Assembly: GCA_025451595.1 (NCBI GenBank)
Contig: JANWKD010000077.1
Location: 1 to 7,197 of the forward strand
Source: Candidatus Babeliales bacterium
GTDB taxonomy: Bacteria > Babelota > Babeliae > Babelales > JANWKD01
Direction: 5' to 3'
Length of the DNA: 7,197 nt
A program made the translations under genes and the position numbers. The notes under the pieces were generated by a model. It ran no database searches, was not told the DNA's origin, and saw nothing but the letters and a program-made list of their open reading frames with translations. The stretch's first letter is position 1; each line of letters starts with the position of its first letter. Shown in pieces: positions 1-6,469 of this stretch.

Positions 1-2144
1 GTTAAAAATGTAATTCTTTTCGTACCATTCATATTACGCAGAGCCATACCTAATGCCTTAGGCTGACCTATAAATACGCATAATTTTTTTGCACGAGTAA
101 TAGCAGTGTAAATGAGATTACGTTGCAAAAGCATAAAATGTTGCATAAAAATTGGTACAATAACAGCAGCATATTCTGATCCTTGGCTTTTATGAATCGA
201 TAACGCGTATGCAAGTATTATTTCGTCCAGTTCATCAGATTCATATTCAATCACGCGCTCATCATAGAGCACGACTATGGTTCGCTGCTCACTATCAATG
301 TCTTGAATTACGCCAATATCGCCATTAAATATTAATTTATCATAATTATTGCGAATTTGCATAACCTTATCACCAATTTTAAATAATAGGCCAGTGTGAA
401 CTAACGATTTGGTTTCCTCTGGATTTAAAATTGATTGTAAATGTTGATTTAATTGATGAGTTCCTACAATGCCACGATTCATAGGGACTAATACGGTGGC
501 GTCTTTCGTTGAGATATGATAGCGGCCAAGTTTTTGGTTGAAAATAGTACGCAGATGTTGCTGAATATTGGTAGTCTCAGTTTCTTTGATGAAAATAAAA
601 TCTTTTTTAGCATCCGGCATTGATGAAGTCGGAAACTCGCCATGATTAATACGATGGGCATTGATAATGATTAAACTATCTTGCGCTTGCCGAAAAATTT
701 TATGCAAGCGAATGCTTGGTACTGCTTTGCTTGCAATTAAATCTTTTAAAAAACTTCCCGGACCAACGGAAGGCAGCTGATCAACATCTCCAATAAACAG
801 GACATGCGCAGGTAAAGGTACTGCTTTCAGTAAGGAGTTTGCAAGAAAAATATCAATCATCGATGCTTCATCAATAATAAGAAATTCTAACGACAACGCA
901 TTTTGTTCGTTATGAACAAAGCTCATGGTAGCCGGGTCAAACTCTAATAAACGATGCAGCGTGAGCGCATATTTGCCAGTTCCTTCCATAATGCGTTTGG
1001 CAGCGCGGCCAGTGGGAGCGGCTAATTTATAGTTTATCTGGTTTTTTTCAAGTATTGCTAATAACTTCTTAATAAGTGTTGTTTTGCCGGTGCCCGGTCC
1101 ACCCGTAATGACGGTAACCTTGTGTTGTAAGCAAGCCAAAATCCCTTCAATTTGCTCTTCATTGAGAGCAAAGCCTGATTGATCTTGTATGCGTAATTCA
1201 TGATAAATCGAATTCAAATCCAACCGATGGAGACTGAGACGTTCTTTGAGTAAATTAATTTTATAAGCAACAGATTTTTCCGTGTAATAATTAATTGCAG
1301 ATGTTATGTAGTGGGCTGAATCTTTGCTAATTAATTTAATTTTTTCAGTGTCATACAGTTCGTGTAAAGCTTGTTTGATAGGTGAGTCGCTTGCATTTAA
1401 CTCTAATAATTCAACAAGATTGGTTTTAAAAACTTGCAATTCAAAATATAAGTGACCTTGATTTTGAGAGCCTTGACTTATTGCATATAAAATGCCTGCT
1501 TTAATGCGCTTGATAGACTCTTTTTCAAATCCTAATTTTTGAGCAATAAGATCTGCTGTTTTAAATCCGATGCCCCATACGTCTTGTGCAATACGATACG
1601 GATTTTCGGTAATTAAAGCGATAGCTTCTTGGCCATATTGTTTAAAAATTTTAACGGCATAGGCAGGGGAAATTCCTTTGTCCTGCAAAAAGACCATGAT
1701 ATTAGAAATCTCTTTTTGATCTTGCCACGCCTTTACAATAGTTTCAATTCGCTTGGGGCCAATGCCATCAACCTCGTTTAAGCGTTCTGGCTGTTTTTCG
1801 ATGATGATTAATACATCGAGCCCAAAATGATTCACCAGTTTTTCGGCATATGCTTTGCCAATACCTTTAATGAAGCCTGATCCGAGATATTTTTTTAATC
1901 CTACTAAAGATGCAGGAGCGTGGGCAGTACACTGTTGTGCTTCAAATTGTTTGCCAAACTTAGGATGCATTATCCACGCTCCTTTGAGCTCTACAGGCTG
2001 ACCGATATTCAGGTGAGAAACGTATCCTTTGACAGTAATAGTAGTTTTATTGGCAAGTTGTACTACAAATACCGAGAACCCATTTTCTTGGTTTTGAAAA
2101 ATAAATCGTTCAATAATGCCAGTAATTTCTTGTGGTATTTGCAT
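1..2144 (-). CDS. recD2: RecD2-type ATP-dependent DNA helicase (SF1B), C-terminus cut by window edge
   Basis: The open frame runs from an ATG at 2144 to the left edge without a stop, giving 714 full codons. It translates to a RecD2/YrrC-like 5'-3' DNA helicase, a RecBCD-independent repair enzyme. The N-terminus (about 1-70) resembles the OB-like YrrC domain, followed by helix-hairpin-helix elements with GIGK near 94, GIGPKR near 127 and WGIGFKTAD near 190. The motor shows Walker A GGPGTGKT (348-355, K354), Walker B IIDEAS (D425, E426), GDVDQLPSVGPG, motif V HKSQGSEY (Q654) and motif VI TAITRAKK (R684). The family is usually about 715-800 residues, so only a short tail should be missing. An in-frame TAG lies three codons upstream of the ATG, fixing the start at or after 2144. 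No clear Shine-Dalgarno is seen; the start is 9 nt after the stop of the upstream gene, so translational coupling is likely. No RecB or RecC gene is visible beside it. Confidence 0.93.
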   Translation of the reverse strand, partial: MQIPQEITGIIERFIFQNQENGFSVFVVQLANKTTITVKGYVSHLNIGQPVELKGAWIMHPKFGKQFEAQQCTAHAPASLVGLKKYLGSGFIKGIGKAYAEKLVNHFGLDVLIIIEKQPERLNEVDGIGPKRIETIVKAWQDQKEISNIMVFLQDKGISPAYAVKIFKQYGQEAIALITENPYRIAQDVWGIGFKTADLIAQKLGFEKESIKRIKAGILYAISQGSQNQGHLYFELQVFKTNLVELLELNASDSPIKQALHELYDTEKIKLISKDSAHYITSAINYYTEKSVAYKINLLKERLSLHRLDLNSIYHELRIQDQSGFALNEEQIEGILACLQHKVTVITGGPGTGKTTLIKKLLAILEKNQINYKLAAPTGRAAKRIMEGTGKYALTLHRLLEFDPATMSFVHNEQNALSLEFLIIDEASMIDIFLANSLLKAVPLPAHVLFIGDVDQLPSVGPGSFLKDLIASKAVPSIRLHKIFRQAQDSLIIINAHRINHGEFPTSSMPDAKKDFIFIKETETTNIQQHLRTIFNQKLGRYHISTKDATVLVPMNRGIVGTHQLNQHLQSILNPEETKSLVHTGLLFKIGDKVMQIRNNYDKLIFNGDIGVIQDIDSEQRTIVVLYDERVIEYESDELDEIILAYALSIHKSQGSEYAAVIVPIFMQHFMLLQRNLIYTAITRAKKLCVFIGQPKALGMALRNMNGTKRITFL

Positions 2145-2153
2145 AGGATACTA

Positions 2154-3137
2154 TTAGCTATTTTTTTCCTGATTTTTCGCATATAAAAGCTTAAATTGCT
2201 CTGCTCCCTTTGGGCAACTATTAATAATGTCGGTAAGGAAATTGCATAAATCGGTACAAAACGTATCGAGTCGTTGAAATGTTGACATGTAGTTATTAAA
2301 TACATCAATCTCTTCGGCTTCTTTTGCTTTTCCCCATTTTAATAAAAAACTGTCCCAACGTCCACGTTTGATACATGATTCTTCAATTAATATCAACAAA
2401 GCACCTTTTACGCCATGTGCTTGTTCCATGAATGGATGAATAATATTAAGAAAATCTAACTTAATATGATCTAAAATCTTATGCAAAGGAGCTACTTGTG
2501 AACGAAACTCATGAGTAATTTCATGTAATTCTTTGTCATAGGCGGAAAGATTGCCGACATGTTTTCGGGTAATAGCCTGCTTTTGCTGTTCGCGTTCTTC
2601 GTTAATCTTAGTCATGACAGTTATTTTTAGCATCTCTTCTTCATATGCATACATTGGTTCATCAAAGGCAGTTTGCCTGATCTGTTCTTGACCTTTTAGG
2701 AGCTCTTCTTGGAGCTTGTTTTTTAAATATTGCTCAAGAGCTTCTAGTTCTATGCAATAACCAGATGACCTGGTAATATACTTTCTGTCTAAGTCCTTCT
2801 TTTTTTGTTCCAATTCTGCTTCAAGTTTTTTTTCATACAAGGCAAACATGCGTAAGGTATATTTTTTATCGTTATAGCTATATTTTGCATAGGCAGGATT
2901 AAATTCCCCGGTTTTAGGATTTTTACCTTGTTGCAATTTAATAATTTCGCCTTTCATGTATTTCATATTGCCAATATTTTGACCATCAAAACAAAAAGCT
3001 GCGCCATCAAGTGCTTTTATGACGCTATTGGTTAAAATAATCTTTTCTTTTTTTGGCTCTGCTTGTATTGTATAAAATCCGGTAGATAGCATAAAACAAA
3101 AAGGAGCTATATAATTTTTTATAGTGAACAAATTCAT
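2154..3137 (-). CDS. exported coiled-coil protein of unknown function
   Basis: I do not recognise this 327-residue protein. Its N-terminus has a Sec-type signal peptide: a basic start, a hydrophobic core at about 9-22 and a likely cut after IQA (residue 26). The mature part begins with a small region of possible beta structure (about 30-95), followed by a highly charged segment rich in Glu, Lys and Gln (about 98-190) likely to be a coiled coil, and a mostly helical C-terminal half with several cysteines (C255, C294, C298, C308). No transmembrane segment follows the signal, so it is probably periplasmic, surface-attached or secreted. An AAAGGA Shine-Dalgarno lies 7 nt before the ATG and overlaps the stop codon of the upstream exported-protein gene, which supports both the start and co-expression. 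A role in envelope structure or host contact is possible but is inference only. Confidence 0.82.
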   Translation of the reverse strand: MNLFTIKNYIAPFCFMLSTGFYTIQAEPKKEKIILTNSVIKALDGAAFCFDGQNIGNMKYMKGEIIKLQQGKNPKTGEFNPAYAKYSYNDKKYTLRMFALYEKKLEAELEQKKKDLDRKYITRSSGYCIELEALEQYLKNKLQEELLKGQEQIRQTAFDEPMYAYEEEMLKITVMTKINEEREQQKQAITRKHVGNLSAYDKELHEITHEFRSQVAPLHKILDHIKLDFLNIIHPFMEQAHGVKGALLILIEESCIKRGRWDSFLLKWGKAKEAEEIDVFNNYMSTFQRLDTFCTDLCNFLTDIINSCPKGAEQFKLLYAKNQEKNS

Positions 3138-3144
3138 AATCTTA

Positions 3145-3150
3145 TCCTTT
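3145..3150 (-). promoter_or_regulatory. Shine-Dalgarno of the coiled-coil protein gene
   Basis: On the minus strand this reads AAAGGA, 7 nt before the ATG at 3137. Its first base is the last base of the upstream gene's TAA stop. The ribosome finishing the 533-residue protein would therefore sit on the start site of the next gene, which points to translational coupling. Confidence 0.7.
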
Positions 3151-4751
3151 TAATAATTCATTGCAAGATTAAAGCAAAGGTTAAAATCTTTTCCAACGCC
3201 ATATTGCACGAGCGTGCCATCGCCATAGAAACTTATGCACCAATCATAACATTTCCCTTTCTTGGTATAATTTACGGACCCAAAAAGTTTATTTTGATAA
3301 GCACCCGGTTTTATTGCGTTATCTTTTCTGATATTAAATAATTCACTTGGGGTGGCGTCAATATCTCCTAACCGTTCTTTTTCTTGCCAATATAAATCAA
3401 AGCCCAGAGCAATTTCCCAATTTTTCCCAATTTTGCCACATACTGCGGTATCAAACTTGAGGATTAATCCGGGCCAGACAAGAGTGTCATATACCTTAGG
3501 AATAACGGTATTAATTAACTGTTGGTTTAAGAAGTTAATATTATTAATCGCTTTATTTGGATCTTCATAATGTCGAAACGCATCGTCAAATGCTGCAGGG
3601 AATTTTTTAGTGATATAAAATCTTTTTTCCCAGGCTGGTAGCAGGTATTCAAATTCTGCGCGCGTTTTAAAGCTAAATTTACGAGAGATTTTTAGGTGCT
3701 TTTCTAAGAATGCGCCAATACCCAAATGGCCATTATTACCCAGATTTGTTTGTAGTAGATTGGCGGCCAACTTATCATACGCAGAGATTCCAAAAGCAAT
3801 AGTAATCTCCTTTATTTTTTCAATATCTTTGACATCGCAAAGACCAAGTTGAAAAAGCTCAAGGAGGTTAAAGGCCGGATGGTCTGAATCCTTTTGAAAA
3901 TTAGTTCCCATAAGGCCTGATGCAAGAGTAGAGGCAGTTGGTATGGTAAGAACACCGCCTACCAGGAGCATCATCTCACAATTGTCGATGACGAGCCTGC
4001 CTACATTAAAACGGGTATCGCCAAGACCAAAATGATCACAAATAGCGCGGCGACGAATCTGTTTTTCAATTTCTTCGTCTTCCACCGGAATCGCTTCAGG
4101 GTTTAAAAATTTTTCAATAGCGCTTTTTTCTTCTTCTGTTACAAAGAAATTTCGTTCTAAATAATAGAGTGGTGCTTTACATTCAAAATACCAGTTGCAT
4201 TTGAACCATGCACCACCAAGCATAAAGCCGGCGCGCCGTTCTTGTAATTTAAAAGCACTAAACAGTTCAATAGCCGTAGGAATATCTATGCCAAACTCTA
4301 TTTCTTCCAACTTTTGCAATAATCCTGCATTGTTCAAATCGAGATACGTATCGATGGTGGTGCCATTTTTGGTGAAATTAACCTTGGTCGTTTGGTTATA
4401 AAAAAGAGAAACGTACCATTGCCATTTGGTGCAAGGCAAGCACCATAAATGCAGTAAATTTTGAATCGAATCGAGTAATGAGCGCGAATTAGGCGGATTT
4501 ACAAAGAAATAAAAATTATTTTTAAGTCGTTCTTGCGCCAAAATAGGTTCGTTGACAAGAATAAGGATCACTTCTTCTGGTGTAATGCAACCTTCTCGCA
4601 GCGTAGGTTCCCATCCGCTGCTGTCAAATTGATCTAAATCGTCATCTTCCAAAAAAACATCATTATCAAAATCATCCATCGATTGTAAGGTTGGCGGAGC
4701 AAAGAAAGGAGTGTATAATGACAGTGCAAGAATAAACTGTTTTATTTTCAT
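3150..4751 (-). CDS. exported, probable outer-membrane beta-barrel protein of unknown function
   Basis: This 533-residue protein starts with a signal peptide (basic MKIK, hydrophobic core about 5-20, likely cut near residue 24). A strongly acidic stretch follows at about 26-43, dominated by Asp and Glu. The rest is rich in aromatic residues and in short alternating hydrophobic/polar segments. The last strands (about 488-533) alternate polar and hydrophobic residues and end in FNLAMNY, a terminal aromatic like that recognised by the BAM machinery in outer-membrane barrels. Recognisable blocks are LGDTRFNVG near 243, a Gly-rich hydrophobic segment at 264-282, TNLGNNGHLGIGAFLE at 335-350 and EYLLPAWEKRF at 368-378. 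These resemble, from memory only, large hypothetical envelope proteins of Dependentiae; I cannot confirm this here. It is the first gene of the leftward operon. Its own Shine-Dalgarno is weak (GAAAG about 9 nt upstream) and lies inside a perfect palindrome. Confidence 0.82.
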   Translation of the reverse strand: MKIKQFILALSLYTPFFAPPTLQSMDDFDNDVFLEDDDLDQFDSSGWEPTLREGCITPEEVILILVNEPILAQERLKNNFYFFVNPPNSRSLLDSIQNLLHLWCLPCTKWQWYVSLFYNQTTKVNFTKNGTTIDTYLDLNNAGLLQKLEEIEFGIDIPTAIELFSAFKLQERRAGFMLGGAWFKCNWYFECKAPLYYLERNFFVTEEEKSAIEKFLNPEAIPVEDEEIEKQIRRRAICDHFGLGDTRFNVGRLVIDNCEMMLLVGGVLTIPTASTLASGLMGTNFQKDSDHPAFNLLELFQLGLCDVKDIEKIKEITIAFGISAYDKLAANLLQTNLGNNGHLGIGAFLEKHLKISRKFSFKTRAEFEYLLPAWEKRFYITKKFPAAFDDAFRHYEDPNKAINNINFLNQQLINTVIPKVYDTLVWPGLILKFDTAVCGKIGKNWEIALGFDLYWQEKERLGDIDATPSELFNIRKDNAIKPGAYQNKLFGSVNYTKKGKCYDWCISFYGDGTLVQYGVGKDFNLCFNLAMNY

Positions 4752-4761
4752 AGTTAATAAC

Positions 4762-4778
4762 TTTCAATCTGATTGAAA
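4762..4778. repeat. perfect 17-bp palindrome in the leader of the leftward operon
   Basis: Eight-base arms TTTCAATC and GATTGAAA flank a single central base. The site ends 10 bp before the ATG at 4751 and contains the only Shine-Dalgarno-like bases (GAAAG) for that gene. It could be an operator for a dimeric regulator or, in the mRNA, a 7-bp hairpin with a 3-nt loop that partly hides the ribosome site. Neither role is proven; in such AT-rich DNA chance palindromes are also more likely. Confidence 0.45.
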
Positions 4779-4925
4779 AATATCTATTTTTACAGGTTAA
4801 CAATGATGATATCATAATACTGATGCTATAAAAAGAATATATTCTCTTTAAATTAACACTTAATGAATTAAAAATTTACTTTTTTATTTACCGTTCCATA
4901 TCGCTTTTGTAGATTAAATGTCATT

Positions 4926-4956
4926 TTGGCATGGATTTTTTTAATATTAATATTAT
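4926..4956 (+). promoter_or_regulatory. possible sigma-70-like promoter for the kinase-ATP synthase block
   Basis: TTGGCA at 4926-4931 could be a -35 box and TATTAT at 4951-4956 a -10 box, with a 19-bp spacer that is longer than ideal. CATAAT at 4960-4965 is an alternative -10 without a good -35. The AT-rich context gives many near matches, so this is only a candidate about 100 bp upstream of the kinase start. Confidence 0.22.
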
Positions 4957-5049
4957 ATTCATAATAATAGAATGAATTTTATTTTTTGCATAAAAAGATT
5001 TATTCTGCGCAATTTTTATTACAAGATGCTGCTTTTTGAAGAATGCTTT

Positions 5050-5053
5050 GGAG
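5050..5053 (+). promoter_or_regulatory. Shine-Dalgarno deciding the kinase start
   Basis: GGAG lies 6 nt before the ATG at 5060. The frame is also open to TTG codons at 5036 and 5048, but neither has a comparable ribosome site, so the ATG is preferred. Confidence 0.65.
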
Positions 5054-5059
5054 AATGCC

Positions 5060-5803
5060 ATGATACGCGATGAGTCCCTGACGTATATAATTGTAGAAGG
5101 AAATGTAGGAGCGGGCAAGTCTACTTTCTTAAAATTAATCAAACAGTTATTACCAGTTGATATTATTTATGAGCCGCATCAGCAGTGGCAACAGGTTGGT
5201 GGAACTGAAAATTTATTAGAGCGATTTTATAACGACACGAATCGCTGGGCTTATACGTTTCAATCATATGCATTTGTAACACGAGTCAAAGAGTTAGAGC
5301 TGGCCGCCAAAAAAGCTAGTCAGAATATTCAAGTTTTAGAGCGATCTGTTTTTTCTGACAGATACTGTTTTGCGCAGAACTGCTTTGAGTTAGGATCAAT
5401 GAACTCGTTGGAATGGAAGTTGTATCAAGAATGGTTTGGCTGGTTGGTTGAAAATTATACCGTAAAGCCCCATGGATTTATTTATTTGCGCACTGACCCG
5501 GCTGTTTGTTATCGGCGAATGTTAAAACGAAATCGGTCAGAAGAGTCCTGCGTTTCGTTGGAATATCTGCACATGTTGCACGATAAGCATGAAGATTGGT
5601 TGATACACAAAAAAAATATTTCGAGTTACCTGAATGAAATTCCGGTATTAATTTTAGATTGCAATAAAGAATTTGAGGCGGATATTTCTCAAATGGATGC
5701 GCATGCAGAGCGAATTGGTAATTTTTTAACAACTATACAAACAAGCGCACAAAATCAGAATCTATCTTGTAAAAAGACTTTAAATGAGAGTACAATTGAA
5801 TAA
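5060..5803 (+). CDS. deoxynucleoside kinase, animal dCK/dNK-like
   Basis: This 247-residue enzyme should phosphorylate deoxynucleosides to 5'-monophosphates in the cytoplasm (salvage). Walker A is GNVGAGKST (14-22, K20). EPHQQW (38-43) matches the EPxxxW motif with the catalytic Glu (human dCK E53) and substrate-contacting Trp. RWAYTFQSYAFVTR (62-75) gives Q68, the base-binding Gln. ERSVFSDR (94-101) is the ERS motif. The lid RNRSEESCV (157-165) and HEDWLIH (177-183) closely resemble the Drosophila dNK and human dCK/TK2 lid regions as I recall them. A71, R75 and D100 align with human dCK A100, R104 and D133, the triad favouring deoxycytidine and purine deoxynucleosides over thymidine. The length is normal for the family. 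It is 43 nt upstream of atpE, with no terminator between, so co-transcription is likely. The precise substrate is a prediction, and the eukaryote-like character suggests transfer. Confidence 0.93.
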   Translation: MIRDESLTYIIVEGNVGAGKSTFLKLIKQLLPVDIIYEPHQQWQQVGGTENLLERFYNDTNRWAYTFQSYAFVTRVKELELAAKKASQNIQVLERSVFSDRYCFAQNCFELGSMNSLEWKLYQEWFGWLVENYTVKPHGFIYLRTDPAVCYRRMLKRNRSEESCVSLEYLHMLHDKHEDWLIHKKNISSYLNEIPVLILDCNKEFEADISQMDAHAERIGNFLTTIQTSAQNQNLSCKKTLNESTIE

Positions 5804-5834
5804 GGTGGTTTAATTTTAAAGTAGTCATTTATTG

Positions 5835-5839
5835 AAAGG
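5835..5839 (+). promoter_or_regulatory. Shine-Dalgarno deciding the atpE start
   Basis: AAAGG sits 7 nt before the ATG at 5847. An in-frame TTG at 5832 would add five residues, but it has no ribosome site of its own and the Shine-Dalgarno would then lie inside the gene. The ATG is therefore chosen. Confidence 0.7.
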
Positions 5840-5846
5840 CGTTCAG

Positions 5847-6092
5847 ATGGAAGGAATTTATATAGCAAAAGCTGCTGGTTATATTGGCGCTGCTCTTGCT
5901 ATGGGAATTGGCAGCATAGCACCGGCGTATGGGCAAGGATTAATTGGTTCAAAAGCATGTGAAAACATCGGTAAATATCCAGAAAGCGCAAGCAAGATCA
6001 GAACGACAATGGTACTCGCATTAGCTATCGTTGAATCATCAGCATTGTATGCATTGATTATTGCTGGAGCGCTTATTTGGGTTAATATTTAA
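5847..6092 (+). CDS. atpE: F-type ATP synthase subunit c
   Basis: This 81-residue protein is a two-helix hairpin that forms the rotating ion-carrying ring of the membrane Fo sector. Helix 1 spans about 9-38 with small residues and PAYGQG (26-31); the polar loop is at about 39-50; helix 2 spans about 53-79. The ion-binding carboxylate is E63 in VESSALY. Q30, E63, S64, S65 and Y68 align with the Gln, Glu, Ser, Thr and Tyr positions of the Na+-binding c-ring of Ilyobacter tartaricus, suggesting a Na+-capable site. The usual RQP loop that contacts gamma and epsilon reads KYP (43-45), which is unusual. The length is typical. The gene lies between the kinase and atpF; atpB, its usual upstream neighbour, is absent. 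The Na+ assignment is inference; the family assignment is secure. Confidence 0.95.
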   Translation: MEGIYIAKAAGYIGAALAMGIGSIAPAYGQGLIGSKACENIGKYPESASKIRTTMVLALAIVESSALYALIIAGALIWVNI

Positions 6093-6103
6093 TATTGACG
6101 GAT

Positions 6104-6469
6104 ATGGTAGCTATCAATTTTACTCTCATAGTTCAGGCCATTAACTTTCTTATTGCTTGTATCTTGCTTGATAAATTATTGTTAAAGCCAATATTAAAAA
6201 TGAGACAACAAGAGGAAAAAGAACGACAAGTATGGAATCAGTCTATTGAACAGGCTCAAAAAGAACTAGACGCTGTCCAAAATATACAACGTAAAACGGT
6301 GGCACATTATCAAATTTGTTTTGCCCAGATAAGACCTATGCCTTTAAAGCAAGATTTACTTTTGTACGAACCAATATTCGCATTATCTACCATTAGCAAG
6401 GACGAGATAAAGAGCTATCAAGACGAAGCTGCTCGAGAGATTATAAAAAGGGTCCGATATGTTTGTTAG
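6104..6469 (+). CDS. atpF: F-type ATP synthase subunit b, short form
   Basis: From the ATG at 6104 this is 121 residues. The N-terminus INFTLIVQAINFL, then LLLKPIL, is the classic b-subunit membrane anchor (about 5-27) and exit to the stalk. A charged helix follows (about 33-72). The second half is odd: a RPMP segment near 86-89 should break the long helix, and the rest is not obviously coiled coil. Typical b subunits are about 155-170 residues, so the stator stalk is shortened. An in-frame TTG at 6095 would add three residues; neither start has a clear Shine-Dalgarno, and the ATG is preferred by codon and by fit to the family. It begins 11 nt after atpE and its end overlaps the next gene by 11 nt, so translation is probably coupled. 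Subunit b links the membrane sector to F1 through delta. The symbol is by family; it could equally be called b'. Confidence 0.85.
   Translation: MVAINFTLIVQAINFLIACILLDKLLLKPILKMRQQEEKERQVWNQSIEQAQKELDAVQNIQRKTVAHYQICFAQIRPMPLKQDLLLYEPIFALSTISKDEIKSYQDEAAREIIKRVRYVC

Larger units (their letters stand above)
4752..5059. other. divergent intergenic region, very AT-rich
   Basis: These 308 bp separate the leftward and rightward operons and should hold both promoters. I see no convincing gene here; open frames crossing it lack a ribosome site or lie antisense to the kinase start. It contains several perfect palindromes: 4762-4778, ATGATATCAT at 4806-4815, AGAATATATTCT at 4834-4845 and a 14-bp one at 4942-4955. 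No stem with a following T-tract looks like an intrinsic terminator, consistent with two diverging transcripts. Confidence 0.6.

Noticed and set aside
1..2144. RecD subunit of a RecBCD complex
   Set aside because: The N-terminal OB-like region and the helix-hairpin-helix elements are features of RecD2, and no recB or recC is visible nearby.
1920..2186. Plus-strand open frame of 88 codons
   Set aside because: It is antisense to the recD2 N-terminus, whose motifs are clear, and its hydrophobic tail arises from reading AT-rich DNA.
2063..2308. Minus-strand open frame of 81 codons across the recD2/coiled-coil junction
   Set aside because: It overlaps both better-supported genes in another frame, has no family features, and its part inside recD2 is an out-of-frame reading.
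5036..5059. TTG starts extending the kinase by up to eight residues
   Set aside because: GGAG is correctly spaced for the ATG at 5060, and family proteins need no such extension.
4921..5142. Minus-strand open frame of 73 codons over the intergenic region and kinase start
   Set aside because: It is antisense to the kinase Walker A region, has no ribosome site, and its composition looks like translated AT-rich spacer.
5478..5732. Minus-strand open frame of 84 codons inside the kinase
   Set aside because: It is antisense to the conserved lid region of the kinase, with no independent evidence.
5832..5846. TTG start adding five residues to subunit c
   Set aside because: The Shine-Dalgarno lies after this codon and fits the ATG at 5847, and the resulting 81 residues match the family length.
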